Assembly: GCF_024746835.1 (NCBI RefSeq)
Contig: NZ_CP080531.1
Coordinates: 5,104,001 to 5,168,000 of the forward strand
Origin: Mesorhizobium sp. AR02
Lineage (GTDB): Bacteria; Pseudomonadota; Alphaproteobacteria; Rhizobiales; Rhizobiaceae
Length of the DNA stretch: 64,000 bases
Reading direction: 5' to 3'
Position numbers and translations under genes: made by a program. This document shows, piece after piece, positions 41,689-51,042 of this stretch. The first letter of the stretch is position 1, and every line of letters starts with the position of its first letter. The notes below the pieces were generated by a model. The model was not told the DNA's origin, made no database searches, and saw only the letters and a program-made list of their open reading frames with translations.

Positions 41689-43256
41689 TTGCCAGTTGAA
41701 GCCGCACCCGTCCTGCTCGCCGTCGAAGGTGTCACCAAGCATTTCTCCGGCGTCACCGCGCTGAGCGATGTCTCGCTCGACATCCGTCCCGGCGAAATCC
41801 TCGGCCTGCTCGGCGAAAACGGTGCCGGCAAATCGACGCTCTTGAAAATCCTGTCCGGCGTCATGCCGCCTTCCAGCGGCCGCATCACTTTCGACGGCAC
41901 CGACTACGCGCCGTCCAGCCCGCAGGATGCCAAGCGGCTCGGCATCGTCACCATCTACCAGGAATTGAGCCTGATCCCGACGCTGACGGTGGCGGAGAAC
42001 ATTTTCATTGGCCGCGCGCCCACTGGCCCGCTTGGTCTGGTCAACTGGCGGCGAATGGAGGCGTCGTCGCGAGAAATCATCGCCCGCGTCGGCCTTTCCA
42101 TCGATCCGATGACGCCGGTGTCGGCGCTGTCGGTGGCCGAGCAGCAGCTGGTCGAGATTGCCCGCGCCCTGTCGCTGAAGAGCCGGCTGATCATCATGGA
42201 CGAGCCGACTTCGGCGCTGACCGAGACCGAGGTGCAGCGGCTTTTGTCGATCATGAACCGGCTGCGCCAGGACAAGGTCGCCATCATGTTCGTCACCCAC
42301 CGGCTGGAGGAGGCGTCCGCCATCTGCGACCGCATGACCGTGCTGCGCGACGGCAGGCTGGCCGGGCATCTCGACCGCGACAAGGGACGACCGATCCAAT
42401 TGCCGCGGATCATCGAGAAGATGGTCGGCCGCGCGGCCTCCGAACTCTATGCGCGGCCGGCGCAGCGCGCGGTGGCCGGCGATGTCGTGCTGTCGGTGCG
42501 CGGCTTGCGCACCGTGCGCGACCCCGAGGCACCGCATGCCATCGTGCTCGACGGCGTCGACATCGACCTCAAGGCCGGCGAAATCCTCGGCGTTGCCGGC
42601 CTCGTCGGCTCGGGCCGCACGGAGCTGGCGCGCGCCATTTTCGGTGCCGACCGCATCGCGGCGGGCACCATCACACTCGACGGCAAACAGATTGCGCCGG
42701 CCTCGCCGGCCGATGCCATTGCGTTGGGCATCGGCCTTGTGCCGGAAGACCGCAAGCATCAGGCGATCTTTGCCGCGTTGGGCATCCTGCCGAATTTCTC
42801 CGTCGCTTCGCTCGGCCGCTTCAGCAACGGTTTTGGCTTCATGGCCGAGCGGCGCGAGCGCGATGCGCTGTCGGGTTTCAGAAAGATGCTGTCGATCCGC
42901 ATGGCCTCGGCCGAGCAGGCGATCGAGGGCCTGTCGGGCGGCAACCAGCAGAAGGTGATCCTGGCGCGCTGGCTCGCACGCGACCCAAAGGTGCTGATCG
43001 TCGACGAGCCGACGCGCGGCGTCGATGTCGGCGCCAAGGCCGAGGTGCACCAGATCCTGGTGCAATTGGCAGCGCGCGGCATAGCGGTGATGATGATCTC
43101 GTCCGAGCTGCCCGAAGTGCTGGCGGTGTCGGACCGCATCGTCACCATGCGCCGGGGCCGCATCACTGGTGAGATGCCGGGCGTCGAGGCAAACGAGGAA
43201 AAACTGATGGAACTGATGGCGCTCGACAAGAAGCCACAGGACGAGGGGCAGGCGCT

Positions 43257-43260
<4 letters not shown>
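41689..43260 (+). CDS. Sugar ABC transporter ATP-binding protein, double-domain (RbsA/MglA-like)
   Basis: A 523-residue ATPase with two nucleotide-binding domains. The first has Walker A GLLGENGAGKSTLLKIL and a variant signature LSVAEQQLVEIARALS; the second has a degenerate Walker A (GVAGLVGSGRTELARA) with the signature LSGGNQQKVILARWL and Walker B VLIVDEPTRGVDVG. This asymmetry is standard for RbsA-type ATPases. The start is TTG 41689, preceded by AAGGAG at 41677. It overlaps the permease start by four bases. Confidence 0.93.
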
Positions 43261-44270
<1,010 letters not shown>

Positions 44271-44290
44271 GGAGAGGTTTACGCCCAGGC

Positions 44291-44446
44291 ACCCCCCTCT
44301 GTCCTGCCGGACATCTCCCCCGCAAGGGGGGAGATCGGCAGTTTCGTCTTCATCGCTTTTTCTTCAACGTTGAAAATTAGCGAAGGCAGTCATGACATCC
44401 AATCTCCCCCCTTGCGGGGGAGATGTCCGGCAGGACAGAGGGGGGC
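44291..44446. repeat. Second RIME-like inverted repeat element, after the permease gene
   Basis: Arms 44291-44335 and 44402-44446 match the arms of the element at 41484-41640 almost base for base (CCTCTGTCCTGCCGGACATC core), in the same inverted layout, with an unrelated central segment. It fills the gap between permease and histidine phosphatase genes and may serve as a bidirectional transcription barrier for the convergent units. Confidence 0.85.
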
Positions 44447-44469
44447 GCCTCGCATCAACAGACATCATT

Positions 44470-45048
44470 TCACCCCGGCAGCTTCTCCTCAATCACCCGC
44501 GCCGACCCCCGCACCAACTGCCCGGTATGGTCGAAGCTCAGCACCACCACCCAGTTGAAGACATCGTCAGGCCATTTGCCGTTCGGCAGCAGCGCCTGCG
44601 GGTCGGCGCCGAAGGCCTTGATGAGCTTTCCCAGCTGGCTGTGATGCCAAGCGATCAGGATCGACTTGCCGTGGCTTTCGGTCGACAGCGCGGCGACGAG
44701 GTTCTGGACTTCCCTGTCGGCGAAGCGCTGGTCGATGGGCAGTTTCAGAGCCTCGCTGAGCGGCGTCAGCGTCAGCCGTTCGCGCGCGCTGTTCTTGGAA
44801 TCGGCACTGGCCACCAGCATATCGGGCCGGAAGGGCGTGCCGTCGAGCATGAAAGGCTGGAAATAGGCGACATAGGCTTGCGCGCGGGCTTCGCCGGCGG
44901 GCGACAGGCCGGGACCACTGTCGGGCTTTTCGCCATGGCGAACGATCAGCACCGTGGTGTTGGCAAGTCCGGTCGTGCTGTCGCCGGCGGCATGGGCGGA
45001 AAGAGCGAGCGCCATGATCCACAGGGCTGCGAGAATAAAGCGTTTCAT
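44470..45048 (-). CDS. Exported histidine phosphatase family protein
   Basis: A 192-residue protein with a signal peptide (MKRFILAALWIMALALSAHA) and a histidine-phosphatase core: LIVRHGEKPDSGPGLSPAGE gives the RHG motif, LIAWHHSQLGKLIKAFG the second catalytic His. The middle differs from phosphoglycerate mutases, so this is the periplasmic phosphatase subgroup of unknown substrate. The start was taken at the signal peptide; an ATG 33 bases earlier lacks one. Confidence 0.85.
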   Translation of the reverse strand: MKRFILAALWIMALALSAHAAGDSTTGLANTTVLIVRHGEKPDSGPGLSPAGEARAQAYVAYFQPFMLDGTPFRPDMLVASADSKNSARERLTLTPLSEALKLPIDQRFADREVQNLVAALSTESHGKSILIAWHHSQLGKLIKAFGADPQALLPNGKWPDDVFNWVVVLSFDHTGQLVRGSARVIEEKLPG

Positions 45049-45232
45049 GACGGGTCCTTCCGGCGGTTTTCGCAGCACCAATCAGCGCAGCAATCCGACG
45101 GAATCAGGGCCGGCGTGATGTCAGGCCAGCCGGATGGGCAAATGCAGGCGTCTCAAGCCGCTTCGAGCGCCCACAAACGATGGCCATAGCGGCGGAAGAA
45201 GCGCGCCACAAGCCGTTGCTGCCTGGCCCTGA

Positions 45233-46139
45233 GAGACCGTTTTGAAAATCGGCTTGCTATGGGTTCCGTCTGAGGCTGGGTTATGATTCAAGCTGTGGAT
45301 GTGGACAAAACAGAGCCGTGGCCGGATGGCCCAGATTGCCAAGAAGACCAAGCGCTACCCGTCTGATTTGACGGACGAGGAGTGGGAGCAGTTCGCACCG
45401 CTGATGCCCAAGCCTGGGCGTCGCGGTCGTCCGCGCGAGGTTGATTTCCGGGAGGTGGTCAACGCCGTGCGCTACCTGGTCCGCTCCGGTTGCGGTTGGC
45501 GGATGCTGCCGATCCATTTCGGGTCCTGGCAAACAGTCTATGGCTGGTTCCGGGAACTGGCGCGGCGGTTTCTGTTCCAGACCATCCACGACGTGGCGCT
45601 GATGCTGGATCGCGAGCGAGCCGGGCGCGAGGCCAGTCCCACGGCTGGTGTGATCGACAGCCAGTCGGTCAAGGCTCCGCAAGCTGAAACAAGGGGTTAC
45701 GACGCCGGCAAGAAGATTGTCGGCCGCAAGCGACACATCGCCGTCGATACGGATGGGCGGCTGTTGATGGTCAACCTCACCACCGCCGATATCTCCGACA
45801 GTGCCGGCGCTCAGGCGATCCTGGATGGTATCCGCAAGCGCTGGCCCTGGGTGAAGCATCTGTTCGCCGACGGCGCCTATGACCGGCTGAAGCTCATGGA
45901 CAAAGCCGCCTATCTCGACTTCGTGGTCGAGATCATCCGTCGATCCGATGACCAGAAGGGCTTCCAGATACTGCCTCGCCGCTGGGTCGTCGAGCGGACC
46001 TTCGGCTGGATGACAAGATGGCGCCGCCTGGTGCGCGACTACGAGCAGCGCATCGACGTCTCTCACGCCATGATCCTTGTCGCAATGGGAGGCAATCTCA
46101 TCCGCCGAAACGCTCATCCGTGAATTTCAAAACGGACTC
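45233..46139 (+). mobile_element. IS5-family insertion sequence (907 bp)
   Basis: Terminal inverted repeats GAGACCGTTTTGAAA and GAGTCCGTTTTGAAA (one mismatch) bound the element, with a TGA target duplication at 45230-45232 and 46140-46142. A 3-bp TNA duplication and a single ~270-residue transposase are typical of the IS427/IS1031-like IS5 subgroups. Ends, transposase and target duplication are all intact, so the copy is probably recent and potentially active. Confidence 0.92.
45299..46123 (+). CDS. IS5-family transposase
   Basis: A 274-residue DDE transposase in a single frame. The N-terminal DUF4096-like region reads YPSDLTDEEWEQFAPLMPKP and GCGWRMLPIHFGSWQTVYGW. Catalytic residues are visible in GVIDSQSVKAP (D), FADGAYDRLKLMD (D) and WVVERTFGWMTRWRRLVRDY (E with the Y-x2-R-x3-E-type signature). 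A start at ATG 45326 (MAQIAKKTKRYP) is equally plausible and closer to the usual N-terminus. Confidence 0.93.
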   Translation: MWTKQSRGRMAQIAKKTKRYPSDLTDEEWEQFAPLMPKPGRRGRPREVDFREVVNAVRYLVRSGCGWRMLPIHFGSWQTVYGWFRELARRFLFQTIHDVALMLDRERAGREASPTAGVIDSQSVKAPQAETRGYDAGKKIVGRKRHIAVDTDGRLLMVNLTTADISDSAGAQAILDGIRKRWPWVKHLFADGAYDRLKLMDKAAYLDFVVEIIRRSDDQKGFQILPRRWVVERTFGWMTRWRRLVRDYEQRIDVSHAMILVAMGGNLIRRNAHP

Positions 46140-46454
46140 TGACGAGATCGGGCAGGCGCCGCTGCTGGCGCCAGCGCGGCATGTTGCGCCAGCAGGCGAT
46201 GAAGCGGGTGGTGTCCTCGATGGCCTCGTCCGCCGACAGTGCCGGGCCGATCGCGGCCAGGAACAGCGGCTCCGACTGTTTGAGCTTGTCGATGACGGCC
46301 TTGCGTCTGAAATGGTCGTGGCGGGCCTGCGCAATGCCGTTGCGGCGGATCGTCTCGAAGGCTTCGAGCAGAGCAGGGCTGTCGCCGGTGTAACCGCAGA
46401 CGCGGGCGAAATCGGCGGCATCCATCACTGCTCCCGGGTCTGATGCGGCAGGCG

Positions 46455-46492
46455 ACTCACATTTGTGAGTTTATAAAAGCATAACTCAAAAA
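46455..46492. promoter_or_regulatory. Regulatory region with palindrome and shared 16-nt motif
   Basis: ACTCACATTTGTGAGT (46455-46470) is a perfect palindrome. Next to it, on the minus strand at 46492-46477, lies TTTTTGAGTTATGCTT, which recurs exactly at 49173-49188. Together they sit 30-70 bases upstream of the small IS-interrupted gene, in an AT-rich stretch within GC-rich DNA. They are likely operators, perhaps for the XRE/S24 regulator at 48420. Confidence 0.6.
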
Positions 46493-46598
46493 ATGATAAA
46501 AGGGAAACTTTTGGGAAAGTGTTAAAACTGCGACTCGACTCCCGGCTCAAAACACAGGAATATGCGAACAAATCAGGAACAAAATGCGAGGAGGGGCG

Positions 46599-46901
46599 AT
46601 GGCTTTACCAGGCGGGGAACCGGTGATCGCGCAGGTCGCCTCGATCTCGGTCGAATGTGCCGATTGCGGTCGTAACAGGTGGTGGCGACCCGATCAGCTG
46701 AAGCGGTTCGGGGTGAACGGCAATACGCCGCTGGCGGAGCTTTCGGGCCGCATCGTCTGCTCGGCCTGCCGCGCCGACGGGCTGCCGGGCACGGCGGTGT
46801 CGATCCAGGCCGCCTTCATCGACGAGCGCCAGCGGGTGCGCAGCGAGGCGCAGATGCTGAGCGAGCGGGAGGTGCTGGTGGAGGGGGCGAGAAGGGCTTG
46901 A
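46599..46901 (+). CDS. Hypothetical protein with zinc-ribbon-like Cys pairs
   Basis: A 100-residue predicted protein with two CxxC knuckles, CADC at about residue 20 and CSAC at about residue 54, a pattern compatible with a four-Cys zinc ribbon. The linker contains WWRPDQLKRFG. The C-terminal third is helical and charged. No family is recognised. It is in the phage-like cluster upstream of the XRE/S24 gene, on the opposite strand. The start is placed at ATG 46599. Confidence 0.6.
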   Translation: MALPGGEPVIAQVASISVECADCGRNRWWRPDQLKRFGVNGNTPLAELSGRIVCSACRADGLPGTAVSIQAAFIDERQRVRSEAQMLSEREVLVEGARRA

Positions 46902-46917
46902 GGGGGGCGCCGGCGCA

Positions 46918-47131
46918 GGTTTTTCCTTCTCCTCTTGTGCGAGAAGGTGGATTGGCGCGCAGCGCCAAGACGGATGAGGGGTGTTCCAGGGAACGCCAGC
47001 GTCTCACCGTGGTGCATCTTGAGGTGATTTTAACGAGGCGAGGGGCGACAGATCTCCGGCGCCGCGTTCCGTCACCCACCCCTCATCCGTCTCGGCGGCT
47101 GACGCGCCGATCCGCCTTCTCCCACAGGGGT
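46918..47131. repeat. Large inverted repeat (REP/RIME-like) cut by the IS481 element
   Basis: The left arm (CCTTCTCCTCTTGTGCGAGA..., with AAGACGGATGAGGGGTG) is mirrored by CACCCCTCATCCGTCT and CGCCTTCTCCCACAGGGG further right, giving arms of about 60 bases around ~110 bases. The distal end is split: GGGGAGAAGG continues only after the IS481 element at 48401. A compound palindrome of this kind is common between rhizobial genes. Confidence 0.7.
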
Positions 47132-48399
47132 GTTTGGACCGGAGACATCGCGAACAGGTGTGCGAGGACATCGCGAACAGTTTTGCGCTTTTGCGCGAGG
47201 GGGTTCGGGATGCCATTCGAGGACAGAAGCGCGATGAAGCAGAAGGAAGAGTTTGTGCGCCTGGCGCTAGCGCCTGGGGCGAATGTGAGCCTTTTGTGCC
47301 GGCGCTTCGGTATCGGCCGGACCTGTGGCCACAAGTTGCTTTCGCGCTATCGGATCGAGGGCGAGGCTGGACTGGTTGAGCAGTCTCGTCGGCCGCGGTC
47401 GAGCCCGGCACGCAGCGCGCCGGAGGTGGAAGCGGCAGCCGTTTCGGTGCGTGTGGCGCATCCCGCCTGGGGTGGGCGCAAGATCGCGCGCGTGCTCGCC
47501 CGCGAAGGTATTGGCACGCCGGCGGCCTCGACGGTGACCGGCATCCTGCGCCGCCACGGTATCGAACTGGGGGCGTTGGGCGGCGGAGCCCAGCCTTTCA
47601 TTCGCTTCGAGCATGCCGCCCCCAACGACCTGTGGCAGATGGACTTCAAGGGGCACGTTGCCTTGCGTACCGGCCGGCTGCACCCGCTTACCGTGCTCGA
47701 CGACCATTCGCGCTTCTCGGTCGCGCTGTCGGCTTGCGCCGACCAGACCACCGAGACCGTAAAAGCCCGGCTGATCACCGCCTTCCGTCGCTACGGACTG
47801 CCGTGGCGCATCGCCACCGACAATGGTCCGCCTTGGGGCGATGGCGGCCGCAACGACTTCACCTTGCTCACCGTCTGGCTGATCGAAACGGGCATCACCA
47901 TGAGCCACTCCAGGCCTTGCCATCCGCAGACACTCGGCAAGGACGAGCGCTTCCATCGTTCGCTCAAGGCCGAGGCACTGCAGGGACCGCCCTTCGCCGA
48001 TCTCGCCGAGGCCCAGGATGCATTCGACCAGTGGCGCCACGTCTACAACGCCCAGCGTCCCCACGACGCGCTGGACGGCGGCGTGCCGCTCGATCGCTAC
48101 CAAGCCTCGCAGCGCCAGTATCGCGAAACTGTCGAGCCGTTCGAATACGCTAAGGACGATCTCATCCGCCGCGTTCAGCAGCACGGCTTCGTCTCCATTC
48201 TTGGCCGCTCAATGCGCTTGTGCAGGGCCTTCGCGGGAAAGTCCGTCGCCTTCAGGCCTACCAACACAGATGGCGTCTTCGACACATGGTTCAGACATCA
48301 GAAAATAGAAACCATCGACCTCAACACCTTGGCTCGATAGCATGCAAAACTGTTCGCGATGTCCTCGCACACCTGTTCGCGATGTCTCCGGTCCAAACA
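47132..48399 (+). mobile_element. IS481-family insertion sequence (1268 bp)
   Basis: Perfect 56-bp terminal inverted repeats (47132-47187 and 48344-48399) begin TGTTTGGACC. Each arm contains GACATCGCGAACAG twice in direct order, 24 bases apart, likely transposase-binding sites. One transposase gene fills the interior. Flanks end and begin with GGGG-type sequence (CAGGGG left, ACGGGG right), so an exact target duplication is not visible. Confidence 0.92.
47210..48340 (+). CDS. IS481-family transposase
   Basis: A 376-residue transposase with the family layout: N-terminal HTH (EEFVRLALAPGANVSLLCRR, FGIGRTCGHKLLSRYRIEG), then an rve integrase core with catalytic residues in DLWQMDFKGH (D), WRIATDNGPPWG (D) and LGKDERFHRSLKAE (E). 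Start MPFEDRSAM matches the usual MPWKEVSVM-like N-terminus. The frame is intact and the termini are perfect, so transposition competence is plausible. Confidence 0.93.
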   Translation: MPFEDRSAMKQKEEFVRLALAPGANVSLLCRRFGIGRTCGHKLLSRYRIEGEAGLVEQSRRPRSSPARSAPEVEAAAVSVRVAHPAWGGRKIARVLAREGIGTPAASTVTGILRRHGIELGALGGGAQPFIRFEHAAPNDLWQMDFKGHVALRTGRLHPLTVLDDHSRFSVALSACADQTTETVKARLITAFRRYGLPWRIATDNGPPWGDGGRNDFTLLTVWLIETGITMSHSRPCHPQTLGKDERFHRSLKAEALQGPPFADLAEAQDAFDQWRHVYNAQRPHDALDGGVPLDRYQASQRQYRETVEPFEYAKDDLIRRVQQHGFVSILGRSMRLCRAFAGKSVAFRPTNTDGVFDTWFRHQKIETIDLNTLAR

Positions 48400-48419
48400 A
48401 CGGGGAGAAGGAAGAGGCG

Positions 48420-49115
48420 CTAATACCCCAGCAATTCCTTCAACGGAATCACCCGCCAGACATGCTTGATCGCATAGCGGTTGAAGGTCAGGGTTTTCGG
48501 CGGATTGTACTGCTCGACCACCAGTTCGCCCGCCGTGCGCTTGACCAGCTTCTTGACGAAGGCCTTGCCGTTCTTTTCGTTTTCTTCCGGAAACGTCTCG
48601 ATCACCACATGGTCGCCGGGCACGGCGTCGCGGCCGCCGCAATAGATGAGGTCTCCGGGTTCGTAGCGCGGCACCATGGAATCGGACAGCACATGCAGCG
48701 CGAAGACTTTCGGCAGGTGGCGCACGCCCGGCGGGCGCTGGACGTAGCCGGCGGGTTCGCCGTTGAAGGTGAAGTCGCCGTCATCGCCGCCGACCGCGGC
48801 GCCCAGCACTTCGATATCCATTGATCCGGCGGGCAGCGGGCCGGCATCGGTGACGATCTCGGCATCGGCGACCGGGCCGGCATCGTCGAGGAAGACGACC
48901 TGTCCTTGGCCCAGCGCCACGGGGTCGACGCGCAGGAAGGCGGCGGTCTTCAACAGGTTCTCGGTCTTGGGCAGATTGCGGCCGGTTTCCCAATTGCCGA
49001 CGGCGGCGACATCGGTGTCGTTGTGCTCGGCAATGTGGCGCATGACGAGGCCGCGCTGCTTGCGCGCCTGGCGGATCGCCGCCCCGACCTTGATCGACAG
49101 TTCCGTTTTTGCCAT
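48420..49115 (-). CDS. XRE/S24 phage-type repressor (LexA-like autoprotease)
   Basis: A 231-residue regulator: an N-terminal HTH (about residues 7-60: GAAIRQARKQRGLVMRHIAE, VAAVGNWETGRNLPK) and a C-terminal S24 peptidase domain. The latter has the nucleophile serine in LHVLSDSMVPRYEPGDLIY and the general-base lysine in GKAFVKKLVKR. Such proteins (CI/C-repressor type) are cleaved in the presence of RecA filaments and control lysogeny-like switches. It is divergent from a small gene whose promoter holds the motif shared with 46477-46492. An in-frame ATG at 49124 is an alternative start. Confidence 0.9.
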   Translation of the reverse strand: MAKTELSIKVGAAIRQARKQRGLVMRHIAEHNDTDVAAVGNWETGRNLPKTENLLKTAAFLRVDPVALGQGQVVFLDDAGPVADAEIVTDAGPLPAGSMDIEVLGAAVGGDDGDFTFNGEPAGYVQRPPGVRHLPKVFALHVLSDSMVPRYEPGDLIYCGGRDAVPGDHVVIETFPEENEKNGKAFVKKLVKRTAGELVVEQYNPPKTLTFNRYAIKHVWRVIPLKELLGY

Positions 49116-49172
49116 GGCGCCCATGTGAGCGATGAAAGCGGCTCTCGTCTATGAAAGAATGGCTTGCATCTA

Positions 49173-49188
49173 TTTTTGAGTTATGCTT
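49173..49188 (+). promoter_or_regulatory. Shared 16-nt motif in the repressor's divergent promoter
   Basis: TTTTTGAGTTATGCTT is identical to the minus-strand motif at 46492-46477. It lies 11 bases before ATG 49199 and about 60 bases from the repressor start. It is a candidate operator or a conserved promoter element. Confidence 0.6.
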
Positions 49189-49198
49189 ATATCTGGCC

Positions 49199-49582
49199 AT
49201 GCAGAACCTGTCCAGCTTTCATGGCGCGGTAGCGCCAGCCTCCCGTGAGGCAAACCCGACGACTGATGTCGCCAACCATTCCCTTCCGTCCCGGCCGTCC
49301 TCCTCCCCGGCCGGGGCGAAGCCCGAGCGCCTTGATGCCTCGGGTCCGGTCCGCCCGTCACCGGCGGCCGGAACGGCCGGAGCCGCCGCTCCCCTCGGCT
49401 CCGGCCCCCCATTCGACCGGCACGCTTTATCTGCCGGTCCATATGCGCGCTCCTGCATCCGCACGCAGGACGGCACCGTCATCCTGTTCGAGCCGATGAC
49501 GGGCAGGGCGGTTTCCGCCCCCGACAGAAAGACCGCCGAGGCGCGGCTGGCGCGCCTCGGGGCCGGGCTCCGCTCCGGCTGA
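49199..49582 (+). CDS. Hypothetical protein, proline/alanine-rich with conserved-looking C-terminus
   Basis: A 127-residue predicted protein. The first ~80 residues are low-complexity (SLPSRPSSSPAGAKPERLD), and the last ~45 look folded (SCIRTQDGTVILFEPMTGRA, KTAEARLARLGAGL). The ATG at 49199 is chosen because the upstream in-frame ATG at 49151 would make the shared regulatory motif part of the coding region. It is divergently transcribed from the S24 repressor and so may be its direct target. Function unknown. Confidence 0.5.
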   Translation: MQNLSSFHGAVAPASREANPTTDVANHSLPSRPSSSPAGAKPERLDASGPVRPSPAAGTAGAAAPLGSGPPFDRHALSAGPYARSCIRTQDGTVILFEPMTGRAVSAPDRKTAEARLARLGAGLRSG

Positions 49583-49711
49583 TCCAGCCGCAAGCCGGCT
49601 TTCGCACCGAACACCCCTGACCGTGGCCCCGACCGGGCCCGAACCCCGACGCCTGGCCGACGGCGCGCTCTCAAGTGCTGCCGAAGGCGCACCCTTGGAT
49701 GGAGCCTGGAC

Positions 49712-50398
49712 ATGGCAAGCTACAGCGACGCCGAATTGCAAGAGATCGCCCGCTGGCTGAAGGACGGGCTTTCAGCCTCGAGGATCGCGGCGGCGTTCAG
49801 CGCGCTGCGCGGCAGTCCGGTCTCGCGCAACGCCATCATCGGCATCGTCCATCGCAACGCCATGCTGGGTGCGATCGGTTTCGCCAATGGCCGGGGGATG
49901 CCGCTGGTCGTGAGGCAAGCTGCCGGCGAACGGACAATGCGCAAGCCGGCGGCCGCAAAGCAAGCAAAGGGCAAGGCCAGTGGTGGCAAGGCGGCTGCGG
50001 AAAAGCGCGCCGGCGTCCCTGCCGCCGAGGGTGCGCGCAAGAACAAGGCCCGACCCAGGCACGACTCCTCGCCGGCCTGGCTGCCGCCGCGCCTGTTCGT
50101 GCGCGAGGTGGGCGTGCTGATCGCCGATGGCGAAGCCTATCGATTCAAAGTGCCGGCGCCGCCGCGCGGGCCGATCGGCCGCCAGCCGCATGGCGTGGCG
50201 ATGCGCTTCATCGACTGCCTGTTTGACCGCTGCCGCGCGCCGCTCGACCTGACGCTGGAAGAGGATCCGGAGAGCGACGCGCCGGGCAGCCGGCCCGGCG
50301 CCGACATGCTGTGCTGCGGCATGGCTACCCGGGCGCTGAAAAGCTACTGCAACTACCACCAGGCGCGGTTTCAGAGGCGGGTTTGCGGGGCGGGGTGA
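49712..50398 (+). CDS. GcrA-family cell-cycle regulator-like protein
   Basis: A 228-residue protein with the GcrA N-terminal DNA-binding helices (ELQEIARWLKDGLSASRIAA, VSRNAIIGIVHRNAML). A Lys/Ala-rich linker of about 50 residues follows, and then the C-terminal GcrA motif with cysteines (MRFIDCLFDRCRAPLDL, DMLCCGMATRALKSYCNYH). In Caulobacter GcrA binds sigma-70 holoenzyme at methylated GAnTC promoters. Rhizobial genomes carry additional GcrA-like genes in phage-like loci, and its setting beside the S24 repressor and DUF982/DUF1376 genes suggests this one is such a paralogue, not the housekeeping regulator. Confidence 0.82.
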   Translation: MASYSDAELQEIARWLKDGLSASRIAAAFSALRGSPVSRNAIIGIVHRNAMLGAIGFANGRGMPLVVRQAAGERTMRKPAAAKQAKGKASGGKAAAEKRAGVPAAEGARKNKARPRHDSSPAWLPPRLFVREVGVLIADGEAYRFKVPAPPRGPIGRQPHGVAMRFIDCLFDRCRAPLDLTLEEDPESDAPGSRPGADMLCCGMATRALKSYCNYHQARFQRRVCGAG

Positions 50399-50400
50399 GC

Positions 50401-50640
50401 ATCCCTCTCCCCGTCACTATACGGGGAGAAGGTGCCGGCAGGCGGATGAGGGGCGGCGCTGAGGTGGCAGGATTGAAAGCAGACATGAACTTCAAGCATC
50501 CTACCGAAGCGCTGGCGCTGCCTGCCTTGCCGGGCGTTCGTTGTTCGAAAAGCCAAGCAATTGGCTTTTCGTCCGCTGCGCGGACCACGCCTCACCCCCG
50601 TGAACGGGGAGAAACAGGCAGCGTCCCCGTCACGCTATTT
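50401..50640. repeat. REP/RIME-like repeat region between GcrA-like and DUF982 genes
   Basis: Left segment 50403-50432 (CTCTCCCCGT...ACGGGGAGAAGG) is itself a hairpin and is mirrored by GTGAACGGGGAGAAACAGGC around 50600-50620. Between them lies TCGAAAAGCCAAGCAATTGGCTTTTCG, a second hairpin (AAAAGCCAA/TTGGCTTTT). No gene is supported here. Confidence 0.6.
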
Positions 50641-50967
50641 CGGCATCTGCCGGCCCTGCTTGGGCATGCGACTTTGCACGGAACGTGCCTCCAGCCGCAT
50701 CGGCGGGCCGCTGGCTTCAACCAATATGCCGCTGACGCGGGCAAAGCCGGTGAACACCTTTATCGCGTCGGATTCGGAAATTTGTGCCGCGATGGCGGCA
50801 CTGCAGGCGTTGAGCGCGCTGCGGTAGACGTGGCCGCGCCGTTCGATCGGCCAGCGCTGCAGGAAATCGGCTGCGTCGCTGACGCTGTCGATCTCTTCGA
50901 TATTCCCGTCCAGGGAGACTTTGAGCGGCACTCCGGTTTTCATCGTACCCACGGCGTTCACCTTCAA
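50635..50967 (-). CDS. DUF982 domain protein
   Basis: A 110-residue small protein of the rhizobial DUF982 family: VPLKVSLDGNIEEIDSVSDA, ADFLQRWPIERRGHVYRSAL with the conserved Trp-Pro, and ALNACSAAIAAQISESDAIKVF. An alternative start is ATG 50943 (MKTGVPL). DUF982 proteins are abundant in Hyphomicrobiales genomes and plasmids, often in tandem, and their function is unknown. A second member follows at 51043-51324 on the same strand. Confidence 0.8.
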   Translation of the reverse strand: MKVNAVGTMKTGVPLKVSLDGNIEEIDSVSDAADFLQRWPIERRGHVYRSALNACSAAIAAQISESDAIKVFTGFARVSGILVEASGPPMRLEARSVQSRMPKQGRQMPK

Positions 50968-51042
50968 TCTCAGCGCGGCTTTAAAGCCTGCGCTTATAAA
51001 CGCACAAGGCCGCCACGCGGTTGCATCGCCTTCGCGCCGGTT

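Larger units (their letters stand above)
45153..46425 (-). pseudogene. Small gene of unknown function interrupted by the IS5-family element
   Basis: Bases 46425-46140 encode MDAADFARVCGYTGDSPALL through RRLPDLV, and 45229-45153 encode RARQQRLVARFFRRYGHRL through ALEAA and a stop. Removing the IS and one copy of its TGA target duplication joins them in frame into one 120-residue protein. That protein is helical, basic at the C-terminus and not recognised. At present the 5' part reads through into the IS end and stops at 46114. The start follows a regulatory region shared in sequence with the 49.2-kb promoter. Confidence 0.85.

Noticed and set aside
41578..43065. 495-codon minus-strand open frame opposite the sugar ABC ATPase
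   Set aside because: Antisense to Walker and signature motifs, with no independent evidence.
46679..47209. 5' extension of the IS481 transposase frame
   Set aside because: It would lie outside the inverted repeat at 47132 and through a REP-like palindrome; the family start MPFEDRSAM is at 47210.
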